A DNA stretch of 64,000 nucleotides. Origin: CAVPMW01 sp963706515 (GTDB lineage: Bacteria > Chloroflexota > Anaerolineae > Anaerolineales > UBA4823). The translations under genes were made by a program, and so were the position numbers. Shown here in pieces: positions 16,868 through 26,433 of this stretch (its first letter is position 1; every line of letters begins with the position of its first letter). Below the pieces are notes generated by a model, which did no database searches, had not been told where the DNA came from, and saw only the letters and a program-made list of their open reading frames with translations. The stretch lies in contig CAVPMW010000015.1 in the NCBI GenBank assembly GCA_963706515.1, forward strand, positions 226,036 through 290,035, given 5' to 3'.

Positions 16868-18391
16868 ATGACCGGACAATTTCTAATGGGGATCGATATC
16901 GGCACCCAAAGCACACGCGCAGCCCTGCTCGATCTGGACGGGCAGGCTATCGCCAGCGCCAGCACCGCTCAAGATATGGAGACTCCTCGCCCCGGTTGGG
17001 CGCAGCAGGACCCGCAGGTCTGGTGGGAGAGCACCGTCTCCAACATCCGCCGCACCATCCAACAAGCCGGCATTACCCCGCAGGAAATCCGCGCCATCGG
17101 CGTCAGCGGGCAGATGCACGGCTGCGTATCGATCGATGATCATGGGGAGCTGCTCAGCCACGCCGTCCAGTTGTGGTGCGACAAACGCAGTGCAGACCTG
17201 GTGGAGGAGTATAAAAAACGACCGGATGTCGCCGAGGCATACCGCATCGCGGGCAGCCCTCCGGTGGCAAACTGGTTCGGGTTTAAGATCAAGTGGGTGG
17301 AGGTCTGCGAGCCAGACATCTACCGGAACGCCTGGAAGTTTTTCTTACCCAAGGACTATATCAACTTCAAGCTGACCGGCGCAGTCGCGACGGATTACAC
17401 CGAGGCCTCCGGCTCGTTCCTGATGGATGCCCGCAAGGAAGATTGGTCGCCGGTACTGGTCGACCAGGTGGGCATCGCCGCCAGCAAGCTCCCTCCCATC
17501 TACCCCAGCTCGGCTGTAATTGGTCACGTGACCTCCGAGGTCGCCGCCCTGACCGGTCTGGCTGCCGGGACCCCGGTCGTCGCCGGCGCAGGCGATATGC
17601 TCTGCATGCTGCTCGCCGCGGGCATCCTCCGCCCGGGTAATGCCTCCGATGTGACCGGCACTTCCGCCATTATCTCGGTATTCACCGAGACCCCGGTATT
17701 CGATGTGCGCCTGATGAACCTGCATCACGTCATGCCCGGCTGGATCCCCTTCGGCATTATCGATTCGGGCGGCGGCTCTTTGAAATGGTTTAAGGACTCC
17801 TTCTGCCAGAGCGAAATGGAGGAGGCTGCACGGAGCGGCAGGCAGGTCTATGATATTTTGAATGGGCTGGCGCAAGAAGTCGAGCCCGGCGGCGAGGGAC
17901 TGCTCTATTTCCCTTACCTGATGGGAGAGCGCACCCTGGGCAGCCCTTATGCCCGGGGGGTCTTCTTCGGAGTCACCCCCCGCACCGGCAAAGGTGCTAT
18001 GGTCAGGGCGATAATGGAAGGCGTCACCCTCGAGCTGCGCCAGACCCTGGAGATCATCGAAGCGGCAGGTCACTCCATCGACGTGATTTACCACAGCGGC
18101 GGCGGAGCTTACAGCGATCTGTGGTCGCAGATCAAGGCAGATATTTATCAGAAAAAAGTGGCCATTTTTGAAAATTCGGAAGGCGGAATCCTGGGCTCGG
18201 CGATCCTTGCCGGGGTCGGTGCCGGTTTGTATACCGATCCAGCTTCCGGCGCTGAGCACTGCCTGCGCGTCGCCAAGGAATTCGAGCCGCGCCGCGAGCT
18301 GCGCCAGCGCTACGATTACCTCTTCGAGCTGTTCAAGGATTTGCACGAGCGGCTGCAAGAGCCATACAACCGCCTGCCGAAATTACCCTGA
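16868..18391 (+). CDS. xylB: FGGY-family carbohydrate kinase (xylulokinase-like)
   Basis: A 507-residue ATP-dependent sugar kinase. The N-terminal phosphate-binding motif is GIDIGTQSTRAAL (residues 8-20). GQMHG at 81-85 is the hallmark of the xylulokinase group. The catalytic Asp is D243 in AGAGDMLC, and ADP-binding glycines lie in HSGGGAYSDLW. It is full length and uninterrupted. Assignment to D-xylulose is by motif only; other ketopentoses are possible. It starts 35 bp after gntR with GGAGG just upstream, and lies 6 bp before the LutA-like gene. Confidence 0.87.
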   Translation: MTGQFLMGIDIGTQSTRAALLDLDGQAIASASTAQDMETPRPGWAQQDPQVWWESTVSNIRRTIQQAGITPQEIRAIGVSGQMHGCVSIDDHGELLSHAVQLWCDKRSADLVEEYKKRPDVAEAYRIAGSPPVANWFGFKIKWVEVCEPDIYRNAWKFFLPKDYINFKLTGAVATDYTEASGSFLMDARKEDWSPVLVDQVGIAASKLPPIYPSSAVIGHVTSEVAALTGLAAGTPVVAGAGDMLCMLLAAGILRPGNASDVTGTSAIISVFTETPVFDVRLMNLHHVMPGWIPFGIIDSGGGSLKWFKDSFCQSEMEEAARSGRQVYDILNGLAQEVEPGGEGLLYFPYLMGERTLGSPYARGVFFGVTPRTGKGAMVRAIMEGVTLELRQTLEIIEAAGHSIDVIYHSGGGAYSDLWSQIKADIYQKKVAIFENSEGGILGSAILAGVGAGLYTDPASGAEHCLRVAKEFEPRRELRQRYDYLFELFKDLHERLQEPYNRLPKLP

Positions 18392-18397
18392 AACCCT

Positions 18398-19127
18398 ATG
18401 GCTGAGACGGTACAGCTCTTTATCACCTGCATCATGGATACCCTTTACCCGGAGACCGGCGAATTTGTCGTCCGCGTCCTGGAACGCGCCGGGGTCGAGG
18501 TCGCTTTCCCCTCCGGTCAGACCTGCTGTGGGCAGCCGGCTTTTAACGCCGGCTTGCGCAGCCAGGCGAGGCAGATGGCGATGCACACCATTGAGGTTTT
18601 TGAAGCCGCCCCCGGACCGGTGGTCATCCCCTCCGGCTCCTGCGCAGCGATGCTCCGCCACAGCTACCTCGAGCTGTTTGCAGACGACCCGGGTTGGCTG
18701 CCGCGAGCGAAAGCACTCGCCGCCCGCACCTACGAGTTCAGCGAATTCCTGGTCGATTACCTCGGCGTCACGGATGTCGGCGCGCGCTACGCGGGCAAGG
18801 TCACTTATCACTCCTCCTGCCACCTGCTGCGTGATCTGGGCGTCGACCGCCAGCCGCGCTTGCTGCTGCAGGCAGTCAGAGGAGCCGAAGTGGTCGAGCT
18901 GCCCGGCACTGCCGAATGCTGCGGCTTTGGCGGCGTGTTTTCCGTCGAGTACCCAGAGATTTCTGGCGAGATGCTCGAGCGGAAGATCGCCAACCTGCAA
19001 GCCACCGCTGCGCCGCTGCTGGTTTCCTGTGACGGCGGCTGTGTGACTAATATTAACGGCAGGCTTGCACCGCAGGGGTCTGCTGCAGAGAGCGGTGCAC
19101 ATTGCCGATTTATTGGACAGGTCCTGA
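18398..19127 (+). CDS. lutA: LutA-like (Fe-S)-binding protein (one frameshift)
   Basis: About 242 residues with two CCG-type cysteine domains: QTCCGQPAFNAG and, after HSSCHLLRDLG, AECCGFGGVFSVEYP with CDGGCVTN. In Bacillus, LutA works with LutB and LutC in lactate oxidation. The frame breaks near 19090 by one extra base; the correct end reads VHIADLLDRS with TGA at 19125-19127. Without the correction the frame runs on into lutB because both use the same phase. LutB starts 5 bp later. Confidence 0.87.
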
Positions 19128-19132
19128 CCGCC

Positions 19133-21205
19133 ATGGCGAACGAGTTTAAAACCCATATCCGCAGCGCGCTGGCAAATGCGAACCTGCAGGTCGCTCTGGA
19201 TAACAACTTCGAGCGCCGCCGTAATGGGCGCCTGCTTGCCTACGCCTCGCTTCCGGAAGATGTCGCTGTGCTGCGCCAGCGCGCCCACGCGGTGCGCGCG
19301 TGGAGACCATCGCCCACCTGGATCGCTACCTGGATGAATTCATCCACCGGGCGACAGCTAACGGAATAATCGTCCACCCGGCAGCCGACGCAGCCGAAGC
19401 CGTGCAGATCGTACTGGACATCGCTAAAGCCAATGGGGCGCACCTGATTGCCAAGTCTAAATCGATGATCAGCGAGGAGATCCACCTGAACGGCGCCCTC
19501 GAAAACGCCGGGCTGCGCGTGGTTGAGACCGATCTCGGCGAATATATCGTGCAGCTGCGCGGGGAGCCGCCTTCCCATATCATTACCCCGGCAGCTCATC
19601 TGCGCCGTGCCGATGTGGGAAAACTGTTCAACGAGAAGTTGGGCTTGCCCTATACTGAAGATGTTGCCGTAATGACGCGCGCCGCCCGCCTGGAGCTGCG
19701 CCAGGTATTCCTGGAGGCAGACCTGGGCATCTCCGGGGTAAACTTCGGCGTGGCAGAGACCGGCACCCTGTGTCTGGTAACCAACGAAGGCAACGGTCGC
19801 ATGGTGGTCACCTTGCCGCCGGTGCACATCGCATTGATGGGGATCGAGCGCCTGGTGCCTTCCTTAGATGACCTGGCGCTGATGCTCTACCTGCTGCCCC
19901 GCTCCGCTACGGGTCAGAAGCTTTCATCCTACGTCAGCTTGCTCCAGGGTCCCGCCGTACCTGGAGAGGACGGCCCGCGCGAGCGGCACCTGATCCTGCT
20001 GGATAACGGTCGCCGGGCGGTGCGCCAGTCTTCGCTGGCAGAGGCGCTTTACTGCATCCGCTGCGGAGCCTGTTTGAATATCTGCCCGGTTTTCCGCGAG
20101 CTTGGCGGGCACGCCTACGTGGGCATCCACGGAGAAGGCAGCACTTATCCGGGTCCAATCGGCGCTGTGCTCTCGCCGGCGCTGTTCGGTCGATCCGAAT
20201 TCGGCCAGCTTGCCCGCGCCAGCAGCCTGTGCGGCGCCTGCAAGGAAGCCTGCCCGGTGGACATCGATCTGCCCAAGCTTCTGCTGCGCATCCGCGCCGG
20301 AGCAGTGGATGGAAAGCCGGGGCAGGCAGCTTCGGCGAACGGCAGCAAAAGGCCTGCGCCAAATGCACCGGGATACCTGTCCTTCGGCCTGGGCGTCTTC
20401 ACCTGGATCGCCACGTCACCCTGGCGCTTTGCTGCCGCCCAGCGCACGGCAGGTCTGTTCAGCCGCCTCCTGGCGCCGCGCGAGCCCTGGCTGCGCCTGC
20501 CGGGGTTTACCGGTTGGGGCGCCTCCAAGGATTTCCCCCGCCCAACAGCGCACACCTTCCACGAGCGTTGGGCAAAGCGTCAGCCCCAGCCAGCCGCGCA
20601 GTCCGACGCGCAGAGTGTGAGCGCCTCGGCTGAAATGAAGGCTCCCGTCTCCCTCACCGGAGCAATCCAGGAGGCGGGCGTCAACCGCCAGGCGCTGGTC
20701 GAGCAGTTTTCGACCGAGCTGCGCGCTCTCGGGGGCTTCGTTACCATCTGCCAGGTCTCCACGCTCGCAGAGCAAATTCTGGACCTGCTTCAGCAGAAGG
20801 GTATCCGCCAGGTGCAGTCCTGGGACGGCTCTCAGCTGCCTGCCGGCTTGCTGAACGGTCTGCGCTCCAGCGGCATACAGATCGTCTCCCAGCGCGACCC
20901 TTCCATCCTGGCGGGGCTCACCGGGGCAGACGGCGCCATCGCCGAATCCGGCACGCTGCTGGTCACCGGCGCCCTCGACCGGCCTCTGACCGCCTCCCTG
21001 GTCCCCGAGATCCACCTGGCGGTGCTGCGCGCGAGCACCATCCACGCTCACCTGCCCGAGGTGCTGAAGCTGCCGGAGCTGCACCGCGTCCCGCGCAGCC
21101 GCCCTGATCAGCGGTCCTTCGCGCACCGCGGACATCGAGATGACCCTCACCGTGGGCATGCACGGTCCCAAGGAAATCCACGTTTTCTGTCTGGAAGACT
21201 GCTGA
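19133..21205 (+). CDS. lutB: LutB-LutC fusion: iron-sulfur lactate-utilization protein with C-terminal LUD domain (two frameshifts)
   Basis: About 690 residues when read across two single-base breaks, a deletion near 19295 and an insertion near 21085. Residues 1 to about 430 are LutB: SKSMISEEIHLN, GVAETGTLCLVTNEG, and two ferredoxin motifs CIRCGACLNICP and CGACKEACP. A linker rich in Ala, Gln and Ser joins a LutC-like LUD domain (GADGAIAESGTLLVTG, then SRTADIEMTLTVGMHGPKEI). In Bacillus, LutB and LutC are separate proteins; here one polypeptide carries both. The complex is expected to oxidise L-lactate or a related 2-hydroxyacid in the cytoplasm. It is the last gene before the terminator at 21219. 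Confidence 0.88.
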
Positions 21206-21218
21206 AGGGGAAAATTCG

Positions 21219-21266
21219 AAAAAAAGGATGGGCTGCGGGCAGATGCCCGCAGCCCATCCTTTTTTT
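21219..21266. terminator. Strong Rho-independent terminator, bidirectional
   Basis: A perfect 22-bp stem with a 4-base loop (AGAT at 21241-21244). Seven A lead in at 21219-21225 and seven T follow at 21260-21266. It ends the 17-kb catabolic gene run 14 bp after the LutBC stop. Confidence 0.95.
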
Positions 21267-21293
21267 CGATAAAAATCCTCCTCCAATTTGTGA

Positions 21294-21316
21294 TATAATA
21301 TCAATTGAATTTGATA
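21294..21316 (+). promoter_or_regulatory. Promoter and ArsR-type operator of the arsR-arsC fusion
   Basis: A perfect -10 TATAAT at 21294-21299 overlaps the inverted repeat TATCAA-6-TTGATA at 21299-21316. ArsR-family operators commonly contain ATCAA and TTGAT half-sites, so this is probably the autoregulatory site. No good -35 is visible. The start codon is 22 bp downstream. Confidence 0.6.
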
Positions 21317-21337
21317 CAATTACATTTGGAGTAAATT

Positions 21338-22123
21338 ATGGCTTCCACTCACCCACTTTCCGATTCGCTTGGTTTCTTGCAGCTCCTCGCCAATGGAATC
21401 CGCTGGCAACTGCTCCAGAGGCTCGCCGGAACCGATATGCACGTCCAGGAGCTGGTCGAGGCTGTTCAACAGCCTCAAAACCTGGTCTCTTATCACCTGG
21501 GAAAATTGCGCGACCAGGGTCTCCTGCGCGAGCAGCGCAGCATCGCCGATGGGCGTGAGATCTATTACAGCCTGGACCTCGGGCGGATGCGGTCGCTTTA
21601 CTCCGCAGTGGGCGAATTGCTGCATCCCGCTGTGACCAATGCGAACATGCCTGCGGAAGCCGGGGTAAACCCAGAAATGAAAAACCCCGTCCGTGTGCTG
21701 TTTCTCTGCACGCACAACAGCGCCCGCTCGCAAATGGCTGAAGGGATTCTCCGCTCCCGGAGCAACAGCCAGATCGAGGTCTTCTCAGCCGGCACCGAAG
21801 CCACCCGCATCCATCCGCTCGCAATCCGCGCCATGCAGGAGCTGCACATCGATATTAGCAGCCAATATTCGAAGAGCCTGACCCAGTTCATTGACCAGGA
21901 TTTTGATTACATCATCACTGTGTGCGATCGTGCCAAAGAGTCCTGCCCGCTGTTCCCCGGCGACCCGGTCCGCATCCATTGGAGCATTCCCGACCCTGCA
22001 GATGCCACGGGTTCCGAGGAGCAGGTCTATCAGGCTTTCAAGCAAGCCAGCATCGAGTTATCCACGCGCATCTCCTACTTGGTGATCATGATCAAGCGGC
22101 AGCATGGCTTGAGCCTCGATTAA
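21338..22123 (+). CDS. arsC: ArsR-type regulator fused to thioredoxin-coupled arsenate reductase
   Basis: A 261-residue fusion. Residues 1 to about 95 form an ArsR/SmtB winged helix (ELVEAVQQPQNLVSYHLGKL). Residues 117-261 form a low-molecular-weight phosphatase/ArsC domain (VRVLFLCTHNSARSQMAEG). The three redox cysteines of thioredoxin-coupled ArsC are present at C124, C196 and C203. Their spacing of 72 and 79 residues equals C10, C82 and C89 of the plasmid pI258 enzyme, which argues for arsenate reduction over plain phosphatase activity. The DNA-binding domain lacks an obvious ArsR vicinal-Cys site, so metal sensing may use other residues. No arsenite pump gene is adjacent. Confidence 0.9.
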   Translation: MASTHPLSDSLGFLQLLANGIRWQLLQRLAGTDMHVQELVEAVQQPQNLVSYHLGKLRDQGLLREQRSIADGREIYYSLDLGRMRSLYSAVGELLHPAVTNANMPAEAGVNPEMKNPVRVLFLCTHNSARSQMAEGILRSRSNSQIEVFSAGTEATRIHPLAIRAMQELHIDISSQYSKSLTQFIDQDFDYIITVCDRAKESCPLFPGDPVRIHWSIPDPADATGSEEQVYQAFKQASIELSTRISYLVIMIKRQHGLSLD

Positions 22124-22176
22124 CGACCTTGCGGTAATGATTGTCTTGCCGGAGGGGTAGCCTCTCGACGAAATAT

Positions 22177-22771
22177 TTATTGGGTTGGGGTCTGGGCGTG
22201 GGAGATGACCTCTATCGGGTCACCCGGTCGAACTTCGCCCCCCTCGATGACTCGCATATAGATGCCGCGCAGGTTCCTGATGGCGCAGCGGCTTCATCGA
22301 GACGAATTTAAGTGCATCATCACCGAACCGGCCGCGGAACTTCTGGCAGCCATTGTGAGCCAGCGGCGTGATCTCCAGGGTTGCGCTGCCAAGCCTCACC
22401 CGGCTTCCCGGCGGCAGGTTGCTCGCAGAAAGGTCCAAATCCACGATGATGTTATCCCCGAAAAGGGTGAGCGGCTGACCGTTGGCAATCAACCCAGCCA
22501 CGTCTATCTGCATAACGGTAAGCGCTGCCTCCATGTCCGGTTTCGCCAGGCGACCCCACGCGTCTCCCGGTATGCCCTTATCTGGCATCAAGATTACCTG
22601 GTCTAACGTCTCCCGTAGACCGCCTTCGACTTTCCGGATCAGCATGATGACCGAACCCCGGTCGGCTGGCGCCTCGGGCAGCGCCATCAGCTGTTTTTCC
22701 AGCTCATCCAGGTTCCGGAATCGAGCCGTATCTCCGGTTGAGTTTGAATTGATTATGATCGCCTCTTGCAC
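22177..22771 (-). CDS. MOSC-domain protein (one frameshift)
   Basis: About 197 residues with a MOSC beta-barrel (molybdenum cofactor sulfurase C-terminal domain): DKGIPGDAWGR near the N-terminus and ITPLAHNGCQKFRGRFG holding the conserved Cys thought to carry sulfur. One extra base near 22275 shifts the frame. The correct C-terminus reads GIYMRVIEGGEVRPGDPIEV to TAA at 22177-22179. MOSC proteins act in molybdenum cofactor chemistry or sulfur transfer. A link to the AOR operon is possible but not shown. The first 45 residues before the barrel have no clear match. Confidence 0.82.
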
Positions 22772-22834
22772 AGTATCTCATCTCCTTGCCGCATAATTGT
22801 CGTGCGGGAATGGTCAGGGTTTGATGTTCTTGGG

Positions 22835-25800
22835 TTATTTTTCAGAAGCATCGATCGATGCGAGCAGCTCACGGGCATCCTGCAGGTCAGGGATTTCATG
22901 ACCTTCCTGGAACCAGGCATATATGGGCGCTAATAGCTGGCAGGCCTCGCTGGCTCTCCCCTGGTTGGTCCACAGGCGCGCCAGTGGAACCGCTGCCCGC
23001 AGCTCCAGCATCCTGGCCTCCTGCCTCCGGGCGACAGCCAGCGCCTTGTTGAACTCCTCTTCCGCACCTCCAGTATCACTGCAAAGCACCAGCAGTTCTG
23101 CCTTACGCCGGTAGATCTCTGCCTCATACCAGCGCTCATCACTATTTTTCATAATTTCTTGCGCCTTTTCTATAGTGCTCAGCCCCATGGCGATCTTCCC
23201 CAGCCTGCCATACCGCTCGGCCTGAAGTGACATAAAAAAGGGGATCAATCCACTGGTTCCGGCAGGATGATGGGCATTAATGCCCTCCTGGATTAAAGCA
23301 ATCCCATCTTCGCTATCTCCGAACTCTGCTTTCGCCCAACCAAGCATTACAATTCCAAAGGTAAGCCAGAAGTAAACGTGATATTCACGGCAGTAGGTAA
23401 CCAGTTCTGCAGCTCGCTCCTGGCTCACGGAGAAATCACGGAGGTGGTTGTGCAGCATGACATAAAAATTTAATGCATACGATTTGCTCAAGGGATGTCC
23501 AAGCTCCTCAGCAAACTCCAGCGACTGCTGGCAGGCTTTGCTGGCTTGGGAAGGGTAACCCAGGAACCACAGGGTGAATCCCAGCCTGCACAAGCACACA
23601 ATCCTGGGATCCTGGGAATACCGCGAGAGGTGAGTTTGCAGCTGCTGTGGATCGTAAAGCCCGAGCGCCGTGCTCAGGTGTTCGCGCGCCTGTAAGAACT
23701 CCCCCAGCCAGAATTGTGAGACGCCAATAACATAGTGACCCTCGACGCGCAACAAGGGGTCATCCTGGCTTTCGGCAATGTCCACCAGCTTCTCGCCGTA
23801 GTCCAGCCCTTCTCGGTTATTAGCGTGCACAATATTGGAGATAGCCAGGGCGCGGAGGATCGGAGGTGTGGCTGGCTGCCCGAGCTGTTTGCAGAGCGCC
23901 TGTGCCCGGCTGTAAACTTGAAGCACCTCGGGCTCTCCATATCCCTGGCTGGCGACCAGCGAAGCGCCCAATACGGTCAACAGGTCGAGCTCGAGCGCAT
24001 CGCGCGCCGGGTTCTCAGGAAGGGCTTGCACCAGCTCAAGCGCCTGGTTCAGATAGGTGTTGGCCTCCTCATTGGCGCCAACCCGCAGTGCCGCTGCGGC
24101 AGCTCTTTGATAGAAGGGGATGGCTTGCTCGACCATGGCCGCGTGGCGGTACAGGGCGGCAATTTGCCCGCTGACCGGGTCCAGGTCAGCTTTGTGCACG
24201 CTTTCCATCGCCTGTGCCAGGCGGCGGTGGAGCCGCTGGCGGCGCGGGCCGCTCATACTTTCACTGATCGTCGCAGGAATGAGAGCGTGGACAAAGGTAT
24301 ATTTCACCTGGCCGGGATGCTCCGCGCGCACCTCCTCAATAAACTGGGCGCGTTGAGCATTTTCCAGGGCTGTAATCAGGTCGTCTTCGTCCAGGTCAGT
24401 GGCTTGCTGGAGAATTTGGAATTCGAATTCCCGCCCAAGAGCTGCAGCCAGGCGTAACGTTTCTTGAGTGGCTTCTGGGTGCTTTTCCACGCGGGTTTGG
24501 ATGGCAATCCGCACGCTTTGCGGAATGACGAATTCAGTCATGGGTGGGCGGTCCCAGTGACCATCCTTATAATAAAGCTTCCCGTCCTCAATCAGGGTTT
24601 TACACACTTCTTCAACGAAGAACGGGTTGCCTTCTGTTTCCTGGTAGATTCCGTCCAGGAAATCCGGCGCTATTTCTTCCTCGAACAGCGTAGTCAGCAG
24701 ATGCCCGGTTTGCTCCCGGCTCAAACGTCTGACTTTTAGGCGTTTTTCCAGCCGTTCACGGGTGAGATCGAGTAAGACCTCATGCCAGGGTCGCACCTTA
24801 TCCAGTTCGATATCCCGGTAGGTAGCGAGGATCAACAAGCGAAGCTTAGCCGAGCGGCTGCGGCGGGCCAGGTGGCGCAGCAGGTAGAGTGTACCGCTGT
24901 CCGCCCAATGCACATCATCCAGTACCAGCAGCACGGGTGCCTGATCGGTTAACAGCGTCAGCAGAGCGGCGGCACTATCGCAGATGCGCTGCTGCTCGGA
25001 TTGCGAGTCAAGCGTCGGGTTCAGCGGGACGTCCGGGTAGCGAGAACGCAGATCGGGGTCGAGAGTGATCAGGTCAGCCAGGGCAATCTCCGTTAAACCG
25101 GGGGTGCGCTCATCCTCTTTGGTAAGGTATGTAAAAGCCTGGTGGATGATTTCAGCGAACGGTGAGTAAGGAGCGCCTCCCTCTTCGTAGCATTCGCCAA
25201 ACAGCACCCTGGCGCCTGCGACCTGGACCTGGGCCATCAGCTCGCGCACCAGGCGCGTCTTGCCGACACCCGGCTCTCCGCTGACCAGCAGCACGCGCTC
25301 TTCGCCGGAGGCCAGCATAACCCGCCGCCAGACAGCGGTCATTTCTGCCAATTCGGCTTCCCGGCCGACCAATCTGCCGCGGACAATGCGGTCGAGAGCC
25401 CGCTCTTCTGCGGGAATAATCGATATCACCCCTCGCTCTTCCAGTGCATCCAGAGCTCGCAGCACTTCTCCAGCAGTCGCCGGACGTTCGTCCCTTTGCC
25501 TCGCCATCAGATACAAAATTAGCTCATTGAGCGCCGGCGGGATCTCGGGATTCTGCACGCAGGGCGGGACGACCGGCGCATAAAGGTGCTGCGAGATCAC
25601 AGCCAAAGGATCATCGCCTGAGAATGGGAGGCGATTGGTAGCCATCTCGTAGAGCATTACCCCCAGCGCATACAGGTCCGCCCGCCCGTCCACTTCCTGT
25701 CCGAGAGCTTGCTCGGGCGCCAGATAATAGGCGGTGCCCATGATGACCCCTTCAGCGCTGAGGCGTGAAGCCAGGGAGCGCGCCATGCCAAAATCCATCA

Positions 25801-26230
25801 GCATCGCCTTGCCATCCGCAGCGATCAGGACGTTTTCCGGTTTTATGTCTCGATGGATGATCCCGTGGGCATGGGCGTGGTCAAGCGCTGCACAGACCTG
25901 GCGCGTGATGGAAATCGCCTCTGCCAGGGTCTGCGGTGGCTGCTCGTGCAGCGAGACGCCTTCCACATATTCCATGACGACATAAAACCGCCCTTCTGCT
26001 TCGCCGGCATCATAAACACTGACGATATTCGGGTGATTGAGTCTGGCGACTGCCCGCGCTTCTTTCAGCAGGCGTTCGCTTCCAGCAGCTCCCAGCTCGG
26101 CGCCCAGCAGGACCTTGATAGCCACATCGCGGTCGAGCAGCAGGTCGCGGCTGCGGTAGACCACGCCCATGCCGCCGCGTCCCAATTCAGCTTGTAAGTG
26201 GTAGCGCTGGTTCAGAACAGTGCCGATCAT
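22835..26230 (-). CDS. Ser/Thr protein kinase fused to AAA ATPase and TPR region
   Basis: A 1131-residue signalling protein. The N-terminal kinase has the glycine loop GRGGMGVVYRSRD, catalytic HRDIKPENVLI, DFG and APEQ. Around residue 290 an AAA_16/STAND-type ATPase begins (GREAELAEM, Walker A GEPGVGKTRLV, Walker B LLVLDDVHWAD). The C-terminal half is alpha-helical with TPR-like repeats. It has no transmembrane segment or DNA-binding domain, so it probably acts in the cytoplasm by phosphorylation. I start at 26230 (MIGTVLNQRYHLQAELG). The open frame reaches 26401 only because it reads through a palindromic repeat element, and that part has no homology. Confidence 0.92.
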   Translation of the reverse strand: MIGTVLNQRYHLQAELGRGGMGVVYRSRDLLLDRDVAIKVLLGAELGAAGSERLLKEARAVARLNHPNIVSVYDAGEAEGRFYVVMEYVEGVSLHEQPPQTLAEAISITRQVCAALDHAHAHGIIHRDIKPENVLIAADGKAMLMDFGMARSLASRLSAEGVIMGTAYYLAPEQALGQEVDGRADLYALGVMLYEMATNRLPFSGDDPLAVISQHLYAPVVPPCVQNPEIPPALNELILYLMARQRDERPATAGEVLRALDALEERGVISIIPAEERALDRIVRGRLVGREAELAEMTAVWRRVMLASGEERVLLVSGEPGVGKTRLVRELMAQVQVAGARVLFGECYEEGGAPYSPFAEIIHQAFTYLTKEDERTPGLTEIALADLITLDPDLRSRYPDVPLNPTLDSQSEQQRICDSAAALLTLLTDQAPVLLVLDDVHWADSGTLYLLRHLARRSRSAKLRLLILATYRDIELDKVRPWHEVLLDLTRERLEKRLKVRRLSREQTGHLLTTLFEEEIAPDFLDGIYQETEGNPFFVEEVCKTLIEDGKLYYKDGHWDRPPMTEFVIPQSVRIAIQTRVEKHPEATQETLRLAAALGREFEFQILQQATDLDEDDLITALENAQRAQFIEEVRAEHPGQVKYTFVHALIPATISESMSGPRRQRLHRRLAQAMESVHKADLDPVSGQIAALYRHAAMVEQAIPFYQRAAAAALRVGANEEANTYLNQALELVQALPENPARDALELDLLTVLGASLVASQGYGEPEVLQVYSRAQALCKQLGQPATPPILRALAISNIVHANNREGLDYGEKLVDIAESQDDPLLRVEGHYVIGVSQFWLGEFLQAREHLSTALGLYDPQQLQTHLSRYSQDPRIVCLCRLGFTLWFLGYPSQASKACQQSLEFAEELGHPLSKSYALNFYVMLHNHLRDFSVSQERAAELVTYCREYHVYFWLTFGIVMLGWAKAEFGDSEDGIALIQEGINAHHPAGTSGLIPFFMSLQAERYGRLGKIAMGLSTIEKAQEIMKNSDERWYEAEIYRRKAELLVLCSDTGGAEEEFNKALAVARRQEARMLELRAAVPLARLWTNQGRASEACQLLAPIYAWFQEGHEIPDLQDARELLASIDASEK

Positions 26231-26290
26231 AGACAGATATGGGAGAATAAAACAGGTACCGAACGGTTGCTTATCATTCCCGCACCAGAT

Positions 26291-26377
26291 TAAGTATCTA
26301 TCCGGAAATGGATAGGAGAACCGATTTTGTGGTGCACCACAAAATCGGAACCCCTCGTATTTTCGGACAGGTTCTAA
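26291..26377. repeat. Palindromic repeat family 1, copy A
   Basis: An 87-bp element lying entirely upstream of the kinase gene. Its core at 26321-26348 is a perfect 28-bp palindrome (arms CCGATTTTGTGGTG, no loop). The outer arms are imperfectly complementary: TAAGTATCTATCC on the left, GGACAGGTTCTAA on the right. Copies B (35829), C (53681) and D (63896) share the same plan. The size, inverted ends and TA-rich borders resemble a miniature inverted-repeat transposable element. No transposase is present in the window. Confidence 0.9.
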
Positions 26378-26433
26378 ATATTTATCGAACCATCTCCCCA
26401 TGAGCTACAGTTTGCTAATCAGATAATTATACC

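Noticed and set aside
17345..18358. 337-codon open frame opposite the FGGY kinase
   Set aside because: Antisense shadow of a fully motif-supported kinase.
26231..26401. N-terminal extension of the kinase reading frame (57 extra residues)
   Set aside because: It reads through repeat copy A, has no homology and no ribosome-binding site; MIGTVLNQRYHL at 26230 is the family start.
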